DNA from: Haemonchus contortus
Lineage: Eukaryota > Nematoda > Chromadorea > Rhabditida > Trichostrongylidae
Length of the DNA: 64,000 nt
Direction of reading: 5' to 3'
NCBI GenBank assembly: GCA_000469685.2
Contig: LS997562.1
Coordinates: 35,720,215 to 35,784,214 of the forward strand
Shown: piece by piece, positions 24,105-35,216 of the stretch
Layout of the letters: every line of letters begins with the position of its first letter
Numbering within the stretch: the stretch's first letter is position 1
The notes under the pieces: generated by a model
The model's database searches: none
Told to the model about the DNA's origin: nothing
The model's input: only the letters and a program-made list of their open reading frames with translations
Made by a program: the position numbers and the translations under genes

Positions 24105-24842
24105 AGTTCGGTGTCAAAAGAACAAATTATTCTGTTGGAAATGAGATCGTCAATCATGAATCACTATTCAATAGAAATTGAGCAACACAATCACATAACC
24201 AATGCAAATTAAAAAGTACAATCTGAATGGATTCTGAACGAAAACATATTCAATATGGCTATGGATTGCTCATCCTGTCTGAAAATTAATAGCTTTCTGA
24301 AATTTGCGGACTTTTTCTACCGTTCCATTCCAAACAAGAAGATTCCCCAGGAAAACCTTTGTATGGATCTCCCAAGCTCGACATCTTACACTCAAACTCA
24401 GACTCACAGACTAATTGGCAAGTAGCCGTGGACTCAACAGACAACCATGAGAAGACGGTAGATTTTCCCCAAAGTATCAGTGCAACATCTGGAAGGTATT
24501 AATCGCAGTAAAGTAAGGCACGCACTTTAGAGGATGGATAAACATCCAGCACTGTACAACACCTCATTTGAGACGGTGATGACGGTTAGGTACAACGAAA
24601 ATTCATACGTTGATATTGGCAGTCAATTCTCATCTACTGACTATTAATTACTGAATAGGAAATAGGTAAGATTAGCTAAATAACTGCTTAGGCAAAACCT
24701 TTCCCATTGAAAAGTCTTTCGCTGAAACTGCAGTTCCATGACGGCCAGGGCCTTGGACAAAACCAGCCCTGAAGAGGCTCTTTGCATGAAATGCAATTTA
24801 GAGAATGAAGGGTCTGAAGTTGATCGGTTATGAATAGGAAGG

Positions 24843-24935
24843 AGCTAACTTGTTTGGGGAGGGACAACACAAGGACGAGTTCAAGTCCCGATCGGACACA
24901 AGTTTGCCCACTACCAGCCATCCTTGTGAGGCATG
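24843..24935 (+). mobile_element. Decayed SINE family 1 fragment
   Basis: Carries the T-arm/B-box region GAGTTCAAGTCCC followed by a diverged body (AAGTTTGCCCAC, then CCTTGTGAGG). The same order is found in the copy at 33806-33921. The A-box half is not recognisable. Confidence 0.5.
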
Positions 24936-26739
24936 GAATTAGTTTTAGTTGACGGTTCCAGATCAAAGAAGAAAGAAGTTAGCTTAACAAAGGTGATGGA
25001 ATCAAAAACTTGACAAGGTGATTCTACTCTGGATTCCTCTTTGGACGAGTATAGTAGCAATTAAATGAATGAGAAGTGGAGAAACTGTGAGAAGAAAAGT
25101 TTTATAACTGTAAGACACGAATAGGAACTGGTTTCCAGGGGAGGAAAATGGGAAGTTGCAAGTGATAGGGAGCATTTTCCGGGCAACAGACCTGGAGAAC
25201 ACTGATAAGCGAGCTCCAGTTAATCGATATGGTCAAGTGTCTGAACGAAGAATGAAAGGAAAATTCCGAAGAAGGGCTGTAAATCAGTTGAATTGCATTC
25301 ACTTGCAAAATTGCAAATGCACGACACGATCGTAAAAAGCCGAAGGAACACAGGTGTGACCGTGATGAAACAAACGATGACTTAAGAAGCGAAGAACTCG
25401 GACATCCAATAAGGAACTTGTTTGAAAAAAAAAGTCGAACACGACTCGTCCTATGAAGCATCTCGGTCAATGTATTCAAGAGCCTTTGGGAAAAAACCTC
25501 CCGCACGCGATGTGAAACAACAGGACCGCAATGTGCAGCGGGGGAAAATCGATGAGCACGTTGGAATGTGACTCACCGAAGCCTTCTACTACCATCAACA
25601 TACTATGCACAGTTGCTGGGAAGGATCACTTGAACCAATCTGTTCATGTCCGTAACAGAGTGGATCGTGGTCGGGACTGGACTGGACTCACGGGGACGGA
25701 CTTAAAACCTTATTCGCTGCTGGTCGAAGGCTTTTAGCGGCTGCAACTTGGTGTAGAATTACGTATCGGGGAGGTTGGGCGCCTTCAAAGGGGAATAGTC
25801 TGTTCTCAAAAGGTTCGCAGGAGTCAGGGACGTGATGTCATGCTGCCTGGAAGCCCAAAACGGTTAGAATTGAAATCAAGATCCCAGCCAGGATTAACAG
25901 CAGGATGAACACGAACAGCATGAACATTATAGCTAGGGAGGGATCAGAGAAACTAATAGCTCACTACCCGAGCAGGATGGGTGGTAGGTAAGAGCTTGGG
26001 CAATAAAACTCCAACATTGTGACAACACCTGGTGAAGCGCGCTGTCACCTCTTGTTGCACACACAGGAGCTAGATAAGCGATTAGGAGGGGAGAAGATAG
26101 GGAAACTAGACGGGTAACTAACCCGTACCCGAAATAGGGGTAATGGACTTATAAGCAAAGTTTAAAAGTTAACGACCGATTCTACAAGGATCCCCTCTCA
26201 GGTAGACCGAGAATTAGACCGACGAAACTTACCTAGGACCTGTCAAGTTCACCCAAACCGAACCTCACCAGATCAACGAGCATCAATACTCTTGCATCAA
26301 TAGCATCAATACTCTAAGGGTTCAGACATACCCGGTTAATAAACCATTCCCTGCGACAACTGTGGCAGACATTCAGCGACAGACATCGGCTGGTTGGCAA
26401 TTGATGGGATTTTACACTGTTTACTGGCAGATAGAATACCTTTCAGGCACGACGGCATAAACATGCTGCTGTCAACTGCCGTCAACCATTACCCATTATA
26501 AACTAAGTAGCATAAGCATTCAACAACATAGTGAGCCTAATTGGGATCGGATATCAATAACTGGGGAAGCTGAATGAGGATAGGAGGGTGGTGGGATGGC
26601 TGAACAGGGACAGGAGGGTGGTGGTGGTTGTTGATTCCCTTGCTTTGCAAGATCATGTGACTACTGCACCAGTGCGGCTGGCCTGGCAGAAGTGCCAACT
26701 CATCACACCCATGGGGTGTAAGAATAACTGGTACAATCT

Positions 26740-26754
26740 CCCCCCCCCCCCCCC
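26740..26754 (-). repeat. 15-base poly-C (G on minus strand) tract
   Basis: Uninterrupted run of 15 C on the plus strand in intergenic sequence. Confidence 0.9.
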
Positions 26755-28974
26755 GCATCCGTTATGGAAGCAGGTAAAAAAGTGAGCTTCACAAGAATGA
26801 AAGCGAATTGGGAAAGAAAGGGTAAGTTCGATAATCAGCCACGCAAGATTACGGTATTTTACGATTTCTGAAATTCAAATTTTATTGATGAATTAAATGG
26901 ACATTTTGTACGGAGCTGTACGGAAGGCAATCAATATCTAGCGATACGAATCACCGTCATAACAAACATTTTGTGGTTTGTACTCTGATTTTGGCCAACT
27001 CTACCACGGTCTTTGGGAGTGTTTACGACAGGTCCTGGCGAAATGTCCTTCCTCCCAGTTCGAATGGAGGTCTACGGTCGAATTCCTTTCAGTAAAAGCG
27101 AAAATCCTACTTATAATGAAGCCGAATACAGGTGGGAGCTTCTTAGTGAGCTGGAGATAAGGAGTGGAGAGATAAGGATGAAGAAGGTGTTGTCCGTTTC
27201 GCAATTGTTCCACGTCGGCAGATTTCAGTTGGAGGGAACGAGGGGGGAGGAGCTGCTCTGCTGCTGCTGCGCCAAAAAAACGCCTCTTTGGCTGGAACGG
27301 CGCCAAGTCGACGTGTACTAGCGCGCTACACCATTACGCTCTTATGGGAGACCCACACGATGTGGGAATCCCGGCATATCAAAAAGGAGGGTGTAGAGTT
27401 CTGCAGAGTAGAGAAAAGGTGAAGGTAATGCGCCACCAGAAGGAGCCTGGTCCAAGAAAGGGAGTGGGAGCAAGCGGAAACACCGATAAGGTTTGGTGAG
27501 TCAACGATCACAAAAGAATAAGTATAAACGAGATGTCAACAGTAAATAAATGCGTCCAGGCACAGCAAACCAGTACCAGTAAAAAATCGAAAACGCTCCA
27601 GCCGGTTGTCAGGGTGGTCTTTGGCTTAGCGCCAACAGGAGATCAATCCGATCACAGTGTGGCGGTGTTCCCCCGATCGGGATGAAATGGAGCAACGGTA
27701 TGCCGAAGCGACCGACGATCTCCGGCTACCCCCTCTGTGTCTGTGTGCCTGGTATCTCGTCCTTACACCTAGTCTCCCAACGAAATCTGGCCGTTTGCAT
27801 ACACCAACGTCCGAATGACCCACCTCCCGAATGACGGCCGTCCAAGCAAACTGGGCATAGCCTCCGTCGGTCAACTTGGACGGCCCGATGCGCTGTGTTA
27901 GTCATTCGACTGTCGTCAAGGTCATGTCCGTAACGGGAGCGAAATGGCTCTTGAGCAATGCATTCCTTGTGGAATTCCTTCTGGAAAAAAAGTTGGGTCT
28001 CAGAGGAGGAACTCAAAATAATTGCACTACTCAAACAGGGGAGACGGGCAATTGGATCGGTCGGCGTTACCTCATTACACCTCAGCCTTTTCTTCTGGCC
28101 TACCACCGACTATGGCTATAGCTATTTCCGTTTGGGATGATAAAAATATTTGCGATGAGCTGTCAGTCGGCATGTGTCCCTGGATATTGTCACTCATAAA
28201 TGATGGGTGAGGAAAGTAACAAACAGCTCTAGAATGAGTAAATAATCAATTTCGAAGTGGGAAATGAAGAATCTCTCAGGTCCGAAGGCAGAGAATAATT
28301 CCTCCTGACAAATGCTTCCTGGAATCACTGAAAAGTCTTATTCTCGCCTCTGTTTCAGGCATATTCTTTTCAGGACTTCCATCAGAAAGTTTCAACTTGA
28401 CCGATGCATTCCATAAACAGTCGAAAAACATGATATTCTATGGAAATGTTGTCAATTGGAACCACCAGGGAGCGACTCTTCTTCCCTTCTAAAGATTACC
28501 AGTTCCATTTTGAGGTAAATAATAATCGCTTCTCTGATAGATTGGGTGCTAATCTCAAAAGCCCTGTCTTGACGGCAAATCCTGTTCTAATCTTACTCAA
28601 AGGTTAACCTGTGTTCAGGAAAGGTCCTAGTAGGAACGCATGTGTCAAGCCAATGAATGAAAGTTTAAAGATATGAAACTAGCCATCAGGACATACAACG
28701 ATCAGCTGAAGCTCGCCCCCATCAGTTCGCTGGGTGGTTAAGCGGTAAAGTACCACTCATAGTTAAGTTGGAACATACAGGTAGAAACACTGAGAATGCT
28801 CTCATGTAGAGGATTAATAATCTTAACAAATGAAAACTTATAAGCTCCCATTTCTCCTCAAAACATTGACATCACTTGGGATTCCGACATTTATTTCGAC
28901 CAGGTTTTGAAAGGAATACCCATTTTAGCCAGCACCTTTTCAGTCTCTTACAGAGCAAGGCGTTTTTGTACATA

Positions 28975-29098
28975 CTGGTCCAGGAGAACTTATCGAGCTG
29001 AGTTGAATGCTCCGTCTTTTGCTGGCACTTTAGCCATCCAGGCCATGCCAGCAAAACACGGAGCATTCACCTCAGCTCGATAAGTTCTCCTGGACCAG
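28975..29098. mobile_element. Mariner-type foldback MITE, 124 bp
   Basis: A 55-base arm (28973-29027) and its reverse complement (29046-29100) differ at two positions and are separated by 18 bases. Both outer ends read TA, and directly inside them are CTGGTCCAGG and CCTGGACCAG. TA at both ends plus long terminal inverted repeats is the signature of a Tc1/mariner-derived MITE. Transcribed, it would form a near-perfect hairpin of about 55 bp, a good small-RNA source. Confidence 0.75.
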
Positions 29099-30447
29099 TA
29101 AGCAAAAATCCCTACTTCGAGCTTAGAAAAATCGAATAAGTTACTTCGAGCCTAAGAATATCGAATAAATTCGTAATCGCCTAGTCAAACTTTCTTGGAA
29201 CCTTACTGAATACACATGGCTAAAGTCGCACGCAGCTCGATACTCATATGCCAGCTCTTGAAGGCCCATCCGGTACATTCCCAAGAAATGATTTCTCCAT
29301 AAAGTCATGTTCGTCTCGATAGCGATGCCGGAATTTTGGTTGCTTGTTCTTACCCTACCGCTTCGGATTGTTTGCAGCGACATAAGAAAGACAGCATAAA
29401 TGAAGGTTTCCTTGATGTTTGTTCCGTAGGGAATCACCCAGGACTAGCTTTGGAAAGCATCCAGACCAAGCGAACCGAAGTTGCTCAAGTAATCCCAAAA
29501 AGAAACCAAAATCGAAATCTTCCGAGGTACCTCATAAAACGGGCAATACCACAAAAACCCTATGGATTGAGCTTCTTCTCAGGCTCCGACTAGATTTCCG
29601 GTGTCATCATTATAAATCAGAACTGAGTACCCTTCAAGGGCCCACCCACGAGGAAAGAACAATGGAGCCGAGGAGTAGCTAGAAGCGTATTGATACGTCC
29701 AAAAGCCCGCCACTGCCGTCTATTACTGTAGGACCATTTCCACATGCGGAAGTGACAGCTGAAGTCTTCTGCTTCCTTCTTCAGAGACAAAGAAATTCCT
29801 CGCTCCACCTGTCAATGGCAGAAGAATGTTCACCTGCTCGTGAGTATTATCACCAGAGCTAGGCATGCCGACGCAGAAAATGTTGCTAGATGGTCCCCCA
29901 CCTAATTTGGATTTGCTCCAAAGAGCGACTTCCATAGCCATTCACTTTGCAAAAAAACAGTATGTATACAGCTTCGATACAATTTTTCAGTTTAGTTACC
30001 CTTTATTATCCAATATTATCCTCTCACGTCCTTCGCAAATACACCCTTCCCTGTTCGACTGGACAAATACAGGCCTCTTCCGCAGATTACGCCCCTCACG
30101 CTTCACTGCGACTGCCACACCGTGTAAAGACAACACGAACTAGAAAAAAATCGTCGTTCGGCTGTGATCGCTTCCAAGCCCTGAACTCTTTCCACACCAC
30201 CATGTCACTGGTAGAACTCCCCTGACTAACGGACATTTCGACGGGCACTGGTTCACTGGCATTCAGAAGCACCTACCGAAAATAATCACTTAACGTAGCC
30301 CTTGAGTCTCTCTCAGTGAAAATCCATGCATTCTAACAATTTTACAAAAACAGAGCTTCCCGAGTTAAAGCATTCACATTGGAAACCTCAGCTCTCTTTT
30401 ACTCAAGGTGTAGGAAGTTTGTTGCGAACGAGCCTACCACGGCCCCT

Positions 30448-30459
30448 CCCCCCCCCCCC
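30448..30459 (-). repeat. 12-base poly-C (G on minus strand) tract
   Basis: Uninterrupted run of about 12 C on the plus strand. Confidence 0.85.
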
Positions 30460-32167
30460 TCTACTACCAACTCAAATCTGCCAACGTGGAACATTTGCGA
30501 AACAACAAACACGTTTTGCTCCCAAATCTCTCCGCCTCTTCCCCGCCTAAAAAGAGGTGAGAGATCTATCTCACTGCTTGGAACAGCTTACTGAGGTAAG
30601 GGTCCAAATTTAGTACTAGTTGCCCAGGATACGGTGCATTACCATAAAGCTGACCCAAATTCCACTTCGTAATACCACTGTAATAACGGCTGCCGTCTTT
30701 TCTGAGGCTAGACTCGGTGGTTCATTAATGTGTCTAGTCTTCTATGGCACCACACCAACGGCACTAGACTAAAGGCAAAAGATGAAAGGTTTTGGCGTCG
30801 ATAGATGTGTTCGAGGTCGACCACTCCTACTTCTATTCATAACGGTGAAGGAATGTGATGTTCGAGGTACAACGGCTTGGAGGGGGAGAACTGGTTAAGG
30901 GTAAGCCAGTTTGTCCCAGATACTGGCCCTGGTCTTCATACCGATTAGCCAAACTGAGGGGAGGGAGTAGGTAGACATGGACAGGTATGACAATCATCTG
31001 CATCACCCGCTGTCCCAGTGCTCGTCGTTTTCTGGAAGGCACCAGTAATGTCTCCATTTTCCCACCGAGCGGCGAAGTAGGATAGTAATGAGGAGAACCA
31101 CCCTCATTCTTCACCTTGCTCTTAAACCTACAGTTACCAAAATGACAAAAACTTTTGAGCGATGATACGATGTCATAAGTGGAACTTGAAAGAGTTTCTA
31201 GACTGTCACGATACGTTCCACATACCGGATGACGACATTAAAGAACAACTGTTCCGCCAATTGTTCCGATGTTACAGAACATATCGCACCAATGTTTATG
31301 GTGGGGGACCCTAACATCTGGATCCACCCCCAATAGGCAATCGAGTGAAGCATTAGGCGTAGGATCATTTGGTTTGCGATTAGATATGAATTTTTCTTGG
31401 TACTCAGGATCTTTCACTCAGGATGGGACGGTTGTTTTCTAGGACAGGCACTGTTCGATTCAGTACCAGCCCCGTAGACTTCCTTTTATCTTAGGTCTTT
31501 CTCCTTTTCAGAAAGTATTTGTTACTTGCTACCAATCAAGCTTTTGCTTTTGCGGGTATACATCAACATCTCTCTCAACAGCAGGAGCATGTGTTTACTA
31601 GCAATAATGCTGAATATTGGGGCCACATGGGCTTACAAACGCTATCGCATATGCGAATGGACAGTAACCTATCCCGATCAAATCACCTGATAGTGTTTAC
31701 TGAAAGGAATAGTAAGCGGGCATAAATTGGCATAAATGGGAGAGTAGTCAAAGGTTTCCATACTATCTGATATCAGTATGTAGGAGGGGATAGTGAGTCT
31801 ATTTGGACATGAACGAGAGAATTCGTTTTCAAGGAGCTCCCCCTAATTTTTGGATAACAGAGATCAATTAGTGATAGTTGACGAGGAGAAATGCCAGCTT
31901 GTACATACAACTGGGACGGGAGGTAGGAATCAACAAAGCAAGCAAGCCGTCCGCACTTCCGGAGGCTCATTCATGCAACAACAAACATATTTGAAAACAG
32001 TAGAGTAAGTAAGTAAAGCTTGCTCTGGCTGAACCTCGTAAGTCAAACTGCATGACTGGTGTCATGGCTGAATAACTGGCTACTATTCGATAATATTGTT
32101 TAACTATGAAATCGCCCGTCTAGCGAGCATCGATCACTTCCAGTAGTTACGTTCAATGAGTAAATTA

Positions 32168-32245
32168 CTCGATATTGACTAGATATTCTTGACATATGCG
32201 TAAAAATTGGGGGATCTGTCAAGAATATCTATCTTATCTATCGAG
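32168..32245. ncRNA. 78-nt hairpin of miRNA-precursor size
   Basis: Arms AGATATTCTTGACA (32181-32194) and TGTCAAGAATATCT (32217-32230) are perfect complements around a 22-base loop. Beyond a 6/8-base internal bulge, CTCGATA (32168-32174) pairs with TATCGAG (32239-32245). The size and shape fit an animal pre-miRNA, but a short inverted repeat of other origin is equally possible. Confidence 0.3.
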
Positions 32246-33593
32246 GCTTATTTTCCTCCTCTTCCCTTTTCTTCCTCTTCCCAATCTCCTAATAAAGCAA
32301 CAAAAGCAGAAGCAATGCTCAGAAAATAGGAAATAAAAACGAAAAACGAAAACGACAGAAGAGAATGCAATAAGTATGGTTACGGGTATGGTTACGCAGC
32401 TCCAGAAATTCAGAAACATCTTAAATCACGGTTGGACCAAAAGCGAAGGAATTCGCCAAATAAAAGACCAAGCGACTAGTTAGGCGAGTCAGAAATTTCA
32501 ACCGGTCCAGTTATTCAATTGCCGCTATAAATAGAAACGACCGCAAGTAACGACAAGCCAGTCCCAGAGTGGTCACTTCCAAATATGAATAAAAGTAAAA
32601 ATAAAATCAATCAAATAGAGTCAGGTTCAGGATCGAAATGCCAATATTTCTCTTATGTTGAAGAATGGAGCCGATGAAGTAGTTGATGCAGTAATCGCGG
32701 TTGAAGGGAAGAGTTGTGGTGATTACGATGAGCTCTACGAGCTATGAGACGCCGAGTGAGAATGAGGCCGATTCTAATCTCATCTAACAATCAGATAAGT
32801 CACGATGGTCGGTCGGTGCGGTGGCCTATAAAGGTCTACCAATCTATGAACTGGCATTGAACGGTAGTGCTAGTGCAACACGCGCTTTTTGGGACAGAGG
32901 GCCTGAGAAGCGATACGATCCAGTAACGAGAAGGCCTCAGAATCACTCCGGCAAGAAAAGCGGTGGAGTTTGATGATGAAAGGAATGGCCCATGACGACT
33001 CTTAAGGAAGGGTGGGACGTGATCAGTAAAGCTCCACCGACCAGATAGAAGGAACTGGCGACGGCTAGCAGAGACAGCGGCCAATGGAACGGAGCGGGAC
33101 TAACGCTAGAAGGAAGAAAAAGAAGCCGGAGGAGTGGTCCTCACCGGCAGGAGTGGAATATTCACCTAAAAAGTGACTATTGCAAAGAATGGACAGGGCG
33201 AAGCATCTGGTTCCGGTCAGTTTTTCCATGAGTACGGCAACATGGTTGATCTGTTTCGGTTTTAGAAGCAACATACAGCTGAGAATAACAGGCCTGCTTC
33301 TAAAAATGAGTATTAGAAAAAATCTCAATCTACAGGACTACAAATGCGTGAGTGTATAAATTACAGAAAGTTGGGATCGGACAAACCCTCATTCGGTCTC
33401 AAATGGAGAGGGAGTAGTAACGTGGAGTTGTAAATCACTATTGTGGTTTTCAACCGATTCGATCGGTTGCTTAACCAGGACATTCTGAAACAAAAACTCG
33501 TCTCACTGTGAATGGGACGAGTTTTCGCAGAAACTGATACATACGAAAAACGATCTAGATACCGTTCCATGGCTGCGAAACATTTGATAGTTA

Positions 33594-33921
33594 GAACTTG
33601 TTTTGACTTGATGTTTTGTTAACTGCTGTTATTTCGCCGCAGTACGCGATCCGAAAGTCTCACAAGGTTGGCGATTTGTGGACAAAACTTCAGCCTCGGA
33701 CGGGACTTGAACCCGTACTTGTCCTTTCCTATCGGCCGACCGGCTCAACACGTTGTACGTGTGAGTGCTGATAAGCTATGGCATATAAGCTATTAAGAAG
33801 GCGAGGGCAAGCGGGGCCTCGGTAGTGTAAGGGATAAGAGCACGGTCCCCGGAAAGGACAAGTACGGGTTCAAGTCCCGTCCGAGGCTGAAGTTTTGTCC
33901 ACAAATCGCCAACCTTGTGAG
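33594..33921. mobile_element. Inverted pair of SINE family 1 copies inserted as one unit with a 12-bp TSD
   Basis: The direct repeat ATTTGATAGTTA occurs at 33582-33593 and again at 33922-33933, exactly flanking the block. Left part (33594-33731) is a minus-strand SINE lacking its A-box half. Right part (33806-33921) is a plus-strand SINE with an intact tRNA-like head but a truncated body. A 74-base spacer separates them. Over about 90 bases the two parts are near-perfect reverse complements. The TSD indicates one insertion event by target-primed reverse transcription. Confidence 0.8.
33816..33887 (+). other. tRNA-like head of a SINE (72 nt)
   Basis: The 7-bp acceptor stem GCCTCGG/CCGAGGC is perfect. 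The T arm ACGGG-TTCAAGT-CCCGT is perfect. The A box TAGTGTAAGGG (33823-33833) and B box GTTCAAGTC (33868-33876) match the pol III consensus. The anticodon stem GTCC/GGAC encloses CCGGAAA. Position 33 would be C instead of the universal U, the variable loop is too short, and the unit repeats with the SINE body, so I do not call a working tRNA gene. Confidence 0.6.
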
Positions 33922-33933
33922 ATTTGATAGTTA

Positions 33934-34570
33934 CTTTTTACAGCTTCAGTAAGGAATCGCAGGAGCCTCTCAGAATGTTTACCAGTTGCGGAGATGGCTG
34001 GTAAGTCTCCCCTCCGTAAAATTCATGTACAGTTCATAAAAACCCACCCAGGCCAACTTCATAAGGATTTGTCTACCCTTTACAGGACTTCGATGACGAT
34101 TTTTGTTGCCGTTTTTTCTTTTTCTGGAAGCTGTAGACCTAAACTGTGTTCGAGCACGACCCGTTCTTGCAGAAAGCAAATCAAGTAGCCTTTTCACTTT
34201 TTTTAAGCATTAACAATGGCGTTGCTCTATCTGAAGAATCGGAGACTCTATGGTAGAGCGCCGGTGTAGACTTTCAGTTTTGCAACATCTCAGCCTGAGA
34301 GCGGCCTAGATCTTTTTCGGAACACTGATGATGAGATGGTTGAAAGCAGTAGAGCTACAGTAACCTTAATAAAGAACCCAACTCTCCTGCTCCAAGGCTC
34401 TCTGTTATCAGCTGTATGAGTTTCTTTTTTTTAAGACCTTGGGTACCCATATAGTAGCACGGGCTTCGTTACCTGTGATAAGATCCCCAGATCCCTCAGA
34501 TGATTGTGTCGCTCGAGCCAGGGTTAGATATGGTTCGTGTTCAATTCAATATTTGAGCTAACATTAACTA
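33934..34570. other. Intergenic spacer
   Basis: Nothing recognised between the SINE pair and Helitron copy A. Confidence 0.4.
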
Positions 34571-35216
34571 TCCTCTATATATATAAACCGCTAACTTTGT
34601 GTGTCCGTTTGTGTGTCCTCGCAAAAGTCACGTAGGCACGATCAAGAGCGTGGAGATCAAATGAGCGCGGTGGGGAGGTAGATCGCATGCTAACCAGTTT
34701 TTAGAGAAGAGGGAATTCAGGGTGGGAAACGTTTTACATGGACATCTATTGGTATCAGGCATCATCGAACACTCTGCTGTTTTCCATTACTTCTCTGATG
34801 CGCAATCAAATAGTGCTTCGGGGCGTTAAGCAATCCCATCAGAAGGATCCCGCGCATTGGACTTCCATTGAGAATCGTAGTGGCGTATTGAATGCGTATG
34901 GGTCCTATGCAATGACTTGCGGTAGCCAGCCGATGTACAAGTCAGTGCTTTTCTGCATGTCCGCCCCGATCGCAATCTCCTGCAATCAAACTGGAGCGAC
35001 ATTACCAGTATAAATGTAATGACAGCTACGCTCTTGAAAGGATGCTTTGCTCTTGAGTGCTTAACTCTGATGCGCGATCTCCAGAAATGAAACTTAAGGG
35101 GGATTTTGGGTGAAACAGTGTCGTTTATACGGAGCATGAAAATGTTTTACTGCTCTTCTCGAGTAAAATCGTAGATGAGCGGTTGTGGACACGCATGAGC
35201 GTGCGTAGCTCACTGG
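34571..35216 (+). mobile_element. Non-autonomous Helitron, copy A (646 bp)
   Basis: Starts TCCTCTATATATATAAACCG directly after an A and ends GCTCACTGG directly before a T. A 5-bp hairpin (ACGCA/TGCGT, 35191-35206) and a second overlapping one (TGAGC/GCTCA) lie just before the terminal CTGG. 5'-TC, CTRR-3', a subterminal hairpin, insertion between A and T and no target duplication are the defining Helitron features. There is no Rep/helicase coding sequence, so it depends on a partner element. The middle (about 34820-34990) is a SINE family 2 body. Copy B is at 46494-47139. Confidence 0.85.

Larger units (their letters stand above)
22217..28974. other. Gene-poor region upstream of the CREB3-like gene
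   Basis: I find no conserved coding block. It contains three CRE-like sites (listed separately), a decayed SINE family 1 copy at 24843-24935 and a 15-base C tract at 26740-26754. Confidence 0.4.
29101..33581. other. Gene-poor region
   Basis: No conserved coding block seen on either strand. It contains a 12-base C tract at 30448-30459 and the hairpin at 32168-32245. Confidence 0.4.

Noticed and set aside
33816..33887. Functional tRNA gene
   Set aside because: C at position 33, a short variable loop and a G-A mismatch in the anticodon stem, plus repetition with the SINE body.
34826..35137. 103-codon ORF repeated identically at 46573-46884
   Set aside because: It lies wholly inside the two Helitron copies and its sequence is the SINE body; identity reflects element age, not protein constraint.
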